DNA of 7,346 nucleotides from Verrucomicrobiota bacterium (lineage in GTDB: Bacteria > Verrucomicrobiota > Verrucomicrobiia > Chthoniobacterales > UBA10450): contig QHRI01000167.1 of assembly GCA_003221375.1 (NCBI GenBank), positions 1 to 7,346 on the forward strand. The letters run 5' to 3'. Made by a program: the position numbers and the translations under genes. Below, one piece after another: positions 1 to 4,808 of the stretch (its first letter is position 1; each line of letters opens with the position of its first letter). The notes below the pieces were generated by a model. It ran no database searches. It saw nothing but the letters and a program-made list of their open reading frames with translations, and was not told where the DNA came from.

Positions 1-304
1 CTTCAAAGAACGCCTTTTTGAATTGTTCGGTGAACTTCGACAGCGGTACTTTGGCTTCGCGCGCGCCGCGAATCGTCTTGTCGTCGACGTCCGTGATGTT
101 CATCACCCGATGCACCTTGTAACCGCGCAGCTCCAGATGGCGTTGAAGCAGATCTTCGAAGATGTAAGCGCGAAAATTCCCGATGTGTGCGCGGCTGTAG
201 ACGGTCGGCCCACAGGTGTAGATGCCGATTGCGCGCGCCGCCGCATCGCGCGGCTCGAATTCTTCGATCTTGCGCGAGTAAGTGTTAAAAAAGCGCAACG
301 CCAT
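1..304 (-). CDS. cysS: Cysteinyl-tRNA synthetase, N-terminal part (cut by window edge)
   Basis: Class I aminoacyl-tRNA synthetase that charges tRNA-Cys with cysteine in the cytoplasm. About 101 codons are visible on the minus strand and the 3' end lies outside the window. The protein begins MALRFFNTYSRK. It then carries the family's zinc-binding CGPTVY segment near residue 30, the HIGN form of the class I HIGH signature near residue 40, and the NITDVDDKTI block near residue 70. All three are diagnostic of CysS. The ATG (302-304) shares one base with the ispF stop codon (TAATG arrangement), so translation is probably coupled to ispF. An ispF-cysS pairing is common in bacteria. No frameshift or missing residue is seen in the visible part. 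Confidence 0.95.
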   Translation of the reverse strand, partial: MALRFFNTYSRKIEEFEPRDAAARAIGIYTCGPTVYSRAHIGNFRAYIFEDLLQRHLELRGYKVHRVMNITDVDDKTIRGAREAKVPLSKFTEQFKKAFFE

Positions 305-849
305 TAGCTTGGTAGGGACGGACCGCCGGGCGGTCCGCTGCGTTTACGGCGCGCCCGGCGGTCGCGCCCTACCTCAACGGTTGCCACCGCCATCGCGGCA
401 ATTCCCTCGCCGCGGCCGATGGACCCGAGCTTTTCATTTGTGGTCGCTTTGATGCTGATGTTTGAGTCTGAAACGCCAATCGCGCCCGCGATTATTTTTC
501 GCATCGTCGCAACGTGCGGCAGGAGTTTGGGTTCTTCGGCGATGATTGTTGCGTCGATGTTGAGCGTGCGGGCTTTCTTTTCTGTGAGCAATTTGTTCAC
601 GCGTTTCAAAATCTCGATGCTGTTGATGCCGCGAATTGATTCGTCTGTGTTCGGGAAATGTTGGCCGATATCGCCCGCACCAAGCGCGCCCAGCAACGCA
701 TCGGCGATCGCGTGAGACAAGACGTCTGCATCGGAATGTCCCTCCAATCCGCGCGAGTGCGCAATCTCGACGCCGCCGAGGATCAGTTTCCGGCCTTCAA
801 CAAGGCGGTGCACGTCGTAGCCAATTCCGCATCGAATGCTCATGGGCAT
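304..849 (-). CDS. ispF: 2-C-methyl-D-erythritol 2,4-cyclodiphosphate synthase with repeat-derived C-terminal tail
   Basis: Fifth enzyme of the MEP (non-mevalonate) isoprenoid pathway. It cyclises CDP-methylerythritol 2-phosphate to the 2,4-cyclodiphosphate with release of CMP. The 181-aa product shows the metal-site DVH (residues 12-14), GHSDADVLSHAIADALLGAL from residue 37 with the metal-ligand His46, GDIGQHFPNTD (59-69), and TNEKLGSIGRGEGIAA (137-152). Family members usually end about ten residues after the last motif, at roughly 157-160 aa. Here some 21 extra residues rich in Arg, Gly and Pro follow, and they are encoded by the palindromic repeat at 311-373. The ATG at 849 shares one base with the suhB stop; the ATG at 843 is an equally plausible start. 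No clear Shine-Dalgarno sequence is seen, which fits translational coupling. Identification is firm; whether the tail has a function is unknown. Confidence 0.95.
   Translation of the reverse strand: MPMSIRCGIGYDVHRLVEGRKLILGGVEIAHSRGLEGHSDADVLSHAIADALLGALGAGDIGQHFPNTDESIRGINSIEILKRVNKLLTEKKARTLNIDATIIAEEPKLLPHVATMRKIIAGAIGVSDSNISIKATTNEKLGSIGRGEGIAAMAVATVEVGRDRRARRKRSGPPGGPSLPS
311..373. repeat. 63-bp compound palindromic (REP/cruciform-like) repeat inside the ispF 3' end
   Basis: The outer arms GGTAGGG (311-317) and CCCTACC (367-373) are exact inverted copies. Between them lie two further hairpins. One is a perfect 9-bp stem, CGGACCGCC (319-327) with GGCGGTCCG (329-337). The other is GGCGCG (348-353) with CGCGCC (363-368). 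The three stems together can form a cloverleaf or cruciform shape. The element is much more GC-rich than its surroundings. It lies wholly in the ispF reading frame and supplies residues about 160-180. I infer that it belongs to a dispersed repeat family, because only one copy is visible here. Confidence 0.8.
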
Positions 850-1595
850 CAGAGTTTCAGATCGATAACGCCGTTCGACGCAATGATGCTGTATTTATCT
901 TTCATGTCCTCGCGTGGGCGAAGATCGACAGTTCCTCCGGCGTTTTCAACCAGGAGCCAGCCGGCTGCGATGTCCCACAGGCTGATTCCCTGCTCGATGT
1001 AAGCGTCGAGTCGTCCGCAGGCGACGTAAGCCAGGTCCAGCGCCGCGCTGCCGAGTACCCGGCATTTGCGCACGCGATGAATCATTTGCTGGAGCAACGG
1101 AAAATTTGTGTTGATCGTCTCGGCGGTTTTCGCCAGCCCAATGGAGACAACAGCTTCAGCAAGATCTGCACGCTCGCTCACGTGAAAGGGAGCGCCATTC
1201 AATTTTGGGGTCTCACCTTTTTGTCCTTTCCACATCTCCCGGCGAATAGGGTCATAGATAACACCCACCATGACCTCATTGCGGAGGCGAAGTGCAATCG
1301 AGACGCAAAAGTGCGGAATGCCATAGAAATAATTCACGGTGCCATCAAGCGGATCGACCACCCATTGGTGCTCGCTGGATTGATCTCCCACGACTCCTTC
1401 TTCGCCGTAAAGCGCGTGCTTTGGAAATTCTTTGAGCAGCAGCTTGGTAATCAACTCCTGTGTCTGAACATCGATCTCCAGTTTGATATCGTGCGCGGCG
1501 ACGGCATTCACCCGCTGCGGACGTCTAAAATTCTTGCGAAGCAATTTTCCAGCTGCGCGCGCGGCCTTTTCAGCCGCATCGAGATAATGCTTCAT
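849..1595 (-). CDS. suhB: Inositol-1-monophosphatase family phosphatase (SuhB-like)
   Basis: Mg-dependent phosphatase of the inositol monophosphatase (IMPase) fold; likely substrates are inositol phosphates or related sugar phosphates. The 248-aa length is typical of the family. Visible motifs are the metal-ligand GEE (64-66), WVVDPLDGTVNY (78-89) with Asp81 and Asp84 as metal ligands, the GSAALDLAYVACGRLDAYIE block (182-201), and LWDIAAG (206-212) with the third-site Asp208. The ATG at 1595 gives the usual helical N-terminus (MKHYLDAAEKAARAAGKLL). It is the first gene of the suhB-ispF-cysS run. A dispersed repeat begins three bases upstream of the start codon, so no ordinary Shine-Dalgarno sequence is present. 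A weak sigma70-like match on the minus strand (TTGAGC at 1683-1678, 17-bp spacer, TTTATT at 1660-1655) lies in or beside the repeat. The exact substrate cannot be decided from sequence; the suhB symbol reflects family membership. Confidence 0.88.
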   Translation of the reverse strand: MKHYLDAAEKAARAAGKLLRKNFRRPQRVNAVAAHDIKLEIDVQTQELITKLLLKEFPKHALYGEEGVVGDQSSEHQWVVDPLDGTVNYFYGIPHFCVSIALRLRNEVMVGVIYDPIRREMWKGQKGETPKLNGAPFHVSERADLAEAVVSIGLAKTAETINTNFPLLQQMIHRVRKCRVLGSAALDLAYVACGRLDAYIEQGISLWDIAAGWLLVENAGGTVDLRPREDMKDKYSIIASNGVIDLKL

Positions 1596-1598
1596 ATA

Positions 1599-1691
1599 TT
1601 GTCATTCTGAGCGAAGCGAAGACTCTCTGGCTTTCTGCGCCGATCGCTCATGGGAATAAACCGAGATGTTTCGCTCCGCTCAACATGGCAA
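1599..1691. repeat. Dispersed imperfect inverted repeat upstream of suhB
   Basis: The left arm (1599-1630) starts TTGTCATTCTGAGCGAAGCG. The right arm (1661-1691), read on the other strand, starts TTGCCATGTTGAGCGGAGCG and also ends in TCTCGG, so about 30-base arms match imperfectly. The arms are separated by a 30-bp centre. The same terminal words (TTGTCAT, GAG, GAAG, TCTC, GG) recur in the inverted repeat at 7041-7111, which shows that this is a dispersed family and not a chance hairpin. Sequences of the type TGTCATTCTGAGCGAAGCGA are, to my recollection, widespread in environmental bacterial genomes. Between the arms I see no coding potential. The element begins within 4 bp of the suhB start and ends just before the T-run of the terminator on the minus strand. 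Confidence 0.8.
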
Positions 1692-1694
1692 AGC

Positions 1695-1729
1695 AAAAAA
1701 ACCGGGAGGAAAATAAATTCTCCTCCCGG
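1695..1729 (-). terminator. Rho-independent terminator for the minus-strand yicC-coaB/micro-gene unit
   Basis: Read on the minus strand, CCGGGAGGA (1729-1721) and TCCTCCCGG (1710-1702) form a perfect 9-bp GC-rich stem with a 10-nt AT-rich loop. The stem is followed directly by seven T residues (1701-1695). The plus-strand side has no matching T-run, so the terminator works for leftward transcription. It lies downstream of the 18-codon gene and separates the yicC-gmk-coaC-coaB unit from suhB-ispF-cysS. Confidence 0.92.
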
Positions 1730-1746
1730 GTTGAAGTTAGGGTTGT

Positions 1747-1769
1747 GACTCCGAAAGCATTCCGGAGTC
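1747..1769 (-). other. Stem-loop in the 3' untranslated region of the micro-gene
   Basis: GACTCCG (1747-1753) pairs exactly with CGGAGTC (1763-1769) around a 9-nt loop. There is no T-run after it on either strand, so it is not itself a terminator. It lies between the stop codon of the lysine-rich micro-gene (1790) and the terminator. It may protect the 3' end of that transcript or may be structurally neutral. Confidence 0.55.
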
Positions 1770-1789
1770 GTTTAATCAAGCGTGGGGCG

Positions 1790-1846
1790 TTAATGCCTCT
1801 TTTTCTTCGCTGATTTTTTCTTTGCTGCTTTTTTCTTCTTCGCCAT
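1790..1846 (-). CDS. Tiny lysine-rich basic peptide (18 aa)
   Basis: ATG at 1846 to TAA at 1792-1790 encodes MAKKKKAAKKKSAKKKRH: ten Lys, one Arg and one His among 18 residues, with Ala and Ser spacers. A G-rich ribosome-binding stretch, AAAGGGGGG, ends nine bases before the ATG. The gene is followed by a stem-loop (1769-1747) and a strong terminator (1729-1695), so it looks like a bounded expression unit. It starts 76 bp downstream of the coaB stop and could be either the last gene of that operon or separately transcribed. The composition resembles the lysine/alanine tails of histone H1-like and other nucleic-acid-binding proteins, so binding to DNA, RNA or the ribosome is a guess. I do not recognise a named family. 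Chance is the main alternative, but the start, ribosome-binding site and terminator together argue for a real gene. Confidence 0.6.
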   Translation of the reverse strand: MAKKKKAAKKKSAKKKRH

Positions 1847-1882
1847 CGACTAATTCCCCCCTTTCATCCGCAACACGCGCGG

Positions 1883-1898
1883 AACTCTGTGAAGAGTT
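1883..1898. other. Small perfect hairpin between coaB and the micro-gene
   Basis: AACTCT (1883-1888) and AGAGTT (1893-1898) are exact inverted copies around a GTGA loop. No T-run follows on the minus strand, so it does not look like a terminator for coaB. It falls in the leader of the micro-gene, 37 bp upstream of its ATG. A 6-bp stem can arise by chance. Confidence 0.35.
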
Positions 1899-1922
1899 GG
1901 GAATGACTTCACTTAAACGAGT

Positions 1923-2591
1923 TCAGTTAATCGTCACATTTTTTTTGTCAAACATTTTTGTTGCGAAACTTGAAAATATTTTTACGAGCTCATACGCGAT
2001 AATTTTTTTTTGCGCACGCGAAATTTTCTTTTTTTCGCCGTTTCGAAATAAAATCGTCACTTCATTCACGTCGCTTTCCAGTCCCGAATTTGCATCGCTC
2101 ACATCGTTTGCGACGATGATGTCGCAATTTTTTGCGCGCAGCTTTTTGGTGGCGTTTTCTTCCAGGTGATCTGTTTCCGCAGCGAAACCGACAAGAACAA
2201 ATTGTCGGTCCTGCCGTTGACCTAACGAATTAAGAATGTCGCGCGTGGGAACTAGTTCGAGCGAAAACTTGTCGCTCTGCTTTTTGATTTTTGTCGACGA
2301 AACGTGTGCCGGCTTGTAATCAGCCACGGCGGCGCACAAGACGCATATGTCGCATTGGTCCGTATGCTGATGCACCGCTTCGAACATTTCGTCGCTGGTC
2401 GAAACAGAAATCAGCTTTGCGTCGTGCGGAGGGTCGAGATTCACCGGACCTGAAATCAACGTGACATCGTGTCCTTCAGCTAGCACCGCTTCGGCGATGG
2501 CATAGCCCATTTTCCCGGATGAGCGATTCGAAATGTAACGAACCGGATCGATCGGCTCGCGCGTGGGCCCAGCCGTAACGAGGAATCTCAC
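1923..2591 (-). CDS. coaB: Phosphopantothenate-cysteine ligase (stand-alone CoaB)
   Basis: Second step of the split CoaBC pair. It uses a nucleotide triphosphate (CTP in the bacterial CoaBC type) to join 4'-phosphopantothenate to cysteine in coenzyme A synthesis. From the GTG at 2591 the product is 222 aa. It opens with TAGPTREPIDPVRYISN (6-22), containing the conserved Arg18 and Asn22, then SSGKMGYA. Next come CAAVADYKP (86-94), KIKK (101-104) with the catalytic-lysine region, GFAAET (135-140) and the IVANDVSD block (159-166). The GTG overlaps the coaC stop as GTGA, a coupled start. An in-frame ATG at 2657 would add 22 residues that lie inside coaC and match nothing expected, so I prefer GTG. 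The last 40 residues are lysine-rich and encoded by long A-runs. The full ligase domain is intact. Confidence 0.93.
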   Translation of the reverse strand: MRFLVTAGPTREPIDPVRYISNRSSGKMGYAIAEAVLAEGHDVTLISGPVNLDPPHDAKLISVSTSDEMFEAVHQHTDQCDICVLCAAVADYKPAHVSSTKIKKQSDKFSLELVPTRDILNSLGQRQDRQFVLVGFAAETDHLEENATKKLRAKNCDIIVANDVSDANSGLESDVNEVTILFRNGEKKKISRAQKKIIAYELVKIFSSFATKMFDKKNVTIN

Positions 2592-3220
2592 GCGATCAAA
2601 TTTTCCTGGCGCGCGAGCAGAAACTCTGCGCGGAACGCGATGTCGTTCACTTTCCAAAGTCTGCCAACGCCTTCGTAGCCGCAGGCGAGCATTCCTTCCT
2701 CCGGTCCGATAAATTCAACGCCGCGTGCTTTCAGCTTTTCCACGTTTTCGACAGTAGCAGGATGCTCCCACATTTTTCCATTCATGGCTGGCGCGATCAG
2801 AATCGGGGCGCGCGTTGCGAGCGCGATGGCGGCGAGCGGATGATGAGCCAGTCCGTGCGCGAGTTCGGCGATGATATGCGCTGTCGCCGGCGCGATCAGC
2901 AGCAGGTTCGCGCGATCGGCGAGCTCGATGTGTCCGGGTCGCCAACTTTCCTTTTCGTCGAAGAAACTGGTCGTCACCGGATTCTTCGAAAGCGTTTGCA
3001 AAGTGAGCGGAGAAATAAATTCAGTCGCGTCCTGTGTCATAACGACAAAAACTTCGTGGCCTTGTTTGACCAGCAAACTCGCGAGCTCAGCCGACTTGTA
3101 CGCAGCAATCGATCCCGTTACGCCGAGCACTACCGTTTTTGTGCCCGGTCGAATACGCACAACTTTTCGCGCGCTCGCTTTGTCGCGTTTCCTTTTCGAG
3201 TCTCTGCCTTCTGCAATCAT
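2588..3220 (-). CDS. coaC: Phosphopantothenoylcysteine decarboxylase (stand-alone CoaC)
   Basis: Flavin-dependent decarboxylase that converts 4'-phosphopantothenoylcysteine to 4'-phosphopantetheine in coenzyme A synthesis. The 210-aa product has GVTGSIAAYK (33-42) at the flavin site, catalytic His97 in GHIEL, APATA (110-114), APAMN (143-147) with the conserved Asn147, and MLACGYEGVGRL (177-188) with the active-site Cys180. The ATG at 3220 overlaps the gmk stop as ATGA. Upstream in-frame codons lie inside gmk and are not counted. About 26 basic, low-complexity residues precede the Rossmann-like core, longer than usual. The segment usually read as ADDLL reads AHHPL here (125-129). In most bacteria this domain is fused to CoaB; here it stops with TGA and coaB begins in another frame. 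Confidence 0.93.
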   Translation of the reverse strand: MIAEGRDSKRKRDKASARKVVRIRPGTKTVVLGVTGSIAAYKSAELASLLVKQGHEVFVVMTQDATEFISPLTLQTLSKNPVTTSFFDEKESWRPGHIELADRANLLLIAPATAHIIAELAHGLAHHPLAAIALATRAPILIAPAMNGKMWEHPATVENVEKLKARGVEFIGPEEGMLACGYEGVGRLWKVNDIAFRAEFLLARQENLIA

Positions 3221-3828
3221 TTCTGGACCAAACGTCGGCTTAAATAGCTTTCTGCCTCCATGATTTGACGGAACCTTTGCAAGTCTTCCTCCACCGATCC
3301 ACTGATAATAGTATAACGATAGTCGCGCCAATGTTCCATTTCCCGGCTGGCGGTGGTTAGGCGGGAATCGATCTGCTCCATGGTTTCCGTTCCACGCTTC
3401 AGCAGGCGCTTCCGCAATTCCTCGAGATCGGGAGGCATGATAAACACGTCGGCCAAAGCATCCAGGATGACCGGATCGCCGCAGTTGCGAATAACTGCAG
3501 CACCCTGCGTATCGATGTCGATCAAAACGTCTTTTCCCCCTTTTAGATTTGTGACAACTGGCTCGCGCAAGGTGCCGTAATGGTCTCCGTGCACGTGTGC
3601 GTGCTCCAGAAAATCTCCTTTTGCGATTCGCTCCCGGAAATCTGGATCGGAAAGAAACCGATAATCCTGGCCGTCGATTTCACCGGGCCGCGGCGCTCGG
3701 GTCGTGCAAGACACCGAATAAAAAAGATTCGGGGTTTGACGAATTCTTTCCACGAGTGTGGTCTTGCCGGCACCCGATGGAGCAGAAACCACAAAGAGAA
3801 TTCCGCTGCGACTGAATTTTTTACTCAA
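3217..3828 (-). CDS. gmk: Guanylate kinase
   Basis: Phosphorylates GMP to GDP with ATP, essential for guanine nucleotide supply and recycling. The product is 203 aa, the usual family length. It has the P-loop SAPSGAGKTT (15-24) and the GMP-binding segment SVSCTTRAPRPGEIDGQDYRF starting at 38, with Ser40, Arg44, Arg47 and Tyr56. GDFLEHAHVHGDHYGT (71-86) carries Glu75 and Tyr84, DVLIDIDTQGA spans 100-110, and a lid region follows around 133-147. No ATG lies at the right place. The TTG at 3828 gives MSKKFSRSGILFVVSAPSG, the expected N-terminus, and overlaps yicC by 8 bases, so I chose it over the much longer frame that runs back into yicC. The common C-terminal pattern around VNDD reads IISGSVEED here, a mild divergence. 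The stop overlaps the coaC start by four bases. Confidence 0.93.
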   Translation of the reverse strand: MSKKFSRSGILFVVSAPSGAGKTTLVERIRQTPNLFYSVSCTTRAPRPGEIDGQDYRFLSDPDFRERIAKGDFLEHAHVHGDHYGTLREPVVTNLKGGKDVLIDIDTQGAAVIRNCGDPVILDALADVFIMPPDLEELRKRLLKRGTETMEQIDSRLTTASREMEHWRDYRYTIISGSVEEDLQRFRQIMEAESYLSRRLVQK

Positions 3829-4696
3829 GATTTTGGGCTTGCTCGCGAATCTTCTCCAATTCTGCCTTGCAGGCGATGACGCGCTGAGAAATCGCCGCAT
3901 CGTTTGCTTTTGCGCCGAGTGTGTTGAGCTCACGAAACATCTCCTGGGTGATGAATTCCAGTGTGCGCCCGACTGGTTCTTTGCTGCGCAGATGATGCGC
4001 AAATTGGGCGAGATGACTTTCCAGACGGACGAGTTCCTCGGACACGTCTGCGCGGTCAGCAAAGAACGAGATCTCTTTCAACAGACGTTCATCGTCACTG
4101 GCAATCGGCAGGCCAGCTTTCTGGATGCGATCGAGAAGGACGGCACGATATCGCTTGACCACATCGGGGTGAAACGTGCCGATTTCCTTGAGTTTTTTGC
4201 GAATTGCCTTGAGCCGATGAATCAAGTCCTTGGCCAGATGTTTTCCCTCGCGTTCGCGCATCTTGATTAAGTCTGCGAGAGCAGCATGCAGCGCGCGATC
4301 GATGGCCGGCCATGCTTCTTCGGGGTCAAGCGTCTGTTCAGGAAAGCGCATTACTCCCGGGGCCTGCAGAATTGTGCTAATCGTGATTTCTCCTGGCGCG
4401 TTCAACTCTTTTTGCAATGCGCGCATCGCTTCGTGATAAGAACGAGCCAACTCCGTATCGAGCGCCAGGTTGCGGGCGCCATTTGGGCCGCTGTGGAGAG
4501 CGATCGTCGCGTTGGTCCGCCCGCGCGAGATATTTTCGTTGATCGTCTGTCGAATGCGCGGTTCGAGCTCTCCGAGGTCTCGCGGCAGATTAATCACGAT
4601 ATCGCTCTGCTTTCGGTTCACCGAATTGAGCTCCACGCTGAATTTTCGTCCGGCGTGGACCACCTCAGCGCGGCCGTATCCAGTCATACTTCTCAT
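3821..4696 (-). CDS. yicC: YicC/YloC family endoribonuclease
   Basis: Member of the YicC family. In E. coli the protein is an endoribonuclease linked to small-RNA (RyhB) turnover; in Firmicutes it is called YloC. The 291-aa product starts MRSMTGYGRAE, the family N-terminal signature. It ends with the signature block VGRTLEFITQEMFRELNTLGAKAND (from about 241) and the final KAELEKIREQAQNLE. The middle is a long, charged, helical region. Neighbour gmk overlaps its 3' end, the same order as the Bacillus yloC-gmk-rpoZ-coaBC cluster. The ATG at 4696 matches the family start; the ATG at 4687 is an internal Met of the signature. No strong Shine-Dalgarno sequence precedes it. A candidate promoter lies 15-43 bp upstream. 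Confidence 0.93.
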   Translation of the reverse strand: MRSMTGYGRAEVVHAGRKFSVELNSVNRKQSDIVINLPRDLGELEPRIRQTINENISRGRTNATIALHSGPNGARNLALDTELARSYHEAMRALQKELNAPGEITISTILQAPGVMRFPEQTLDPEEAWPAIDRALHAALADLIKMREREGKHLAKDLIHRLKAIRKKLKEIGTFHPDVVKRYRAVLLDRIQKAGLPIASDDERLLKEISFFADRADVSEELVRLESHLAQFAHHLRSKEPVGRTLEFITQEMFRELNTLGAKANDAAISQRVIACKAELEKIREQAQNLE

Positions 4697-4710
4697 AACT
4701 AATGCAAGAG

Positions 4711-4739
4711 GTTATCGCAGAGAACCGTTCAACGTTCAA
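4711..4739 (-). promoter_or_regulatory. Candidate sigma70-type promoter for yicC-gmk-coaC-coaB
   Basis: On the minus strand TTGAAC (4739-4734) and GATAAC (4716-4711) are separated by exactly 17 bp, each matching its consensus hexamer at four of six positions. Transcription would begin close to 4704, giving a leader of only about 8 nt before the yicC ATG. The -35 hexamer falls in one of two heptamer repeat units (4727-4740). This is a pattern match only. Confidence 0.3.
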
Positions 4740-4740
4740 T
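4727..4740. repeat. Two heptamer repeat units
   Basis: GTTCAAC followed by GTTCAAT on the plus strand, that is ATTGAAC-GTTGAAC on the minus strand. These are the same kind of unit as the six-copy GTTGAGC array at 7116-7157, which suggests a heptamer repeat family used in intergenic spacers of this genome. With two units alone the call would be weak. Confidence 0.45.
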
Positions 4741-4808
4741 GCAAAGCAACGAACGCGAAGGAGGGGCCACGGCGTTGAAAAGCCGTCGGGCATCCATTAT
4801 GCACGCGT

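Noticed and set aside
636..1610. Long plus-strand open frame of 324 codons opposite suhB and ispF
   Set aside because: It lies antisense to two clearly conserved genes, has no recognisable motif, and its composition is what the opposite strand of GC-biased codons gives.
1939..2035. T-runs on the plus strand as possible terminators
   Set aside because: No GC-rich stem precedes them, no plus-strand gene ends there, and they are Lys codons of coaB on the minus strand.
1822..2169. Plus-strand frame of 115 codons rich in Phe and Ser
   Set aside because: It is antisense to the A-rich 3' end of coaB and the lysine micro-gene; the Phe/Ser content mirrors Lys codons on the true strand.
2591..2657. 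Longer CoaB start at ATG 2657
   Set aside because: It would add 22 residues inside coaC that match nothing in the family; GTG 2591 with the GTGA overlap gives the expected N-terminus.
3828..4062. Longer guanylate kinase start at 4062
   Set aside because: It would add 78 residues encoded out of frame within conserved yicC; TTG 3828 gives the normal family length.
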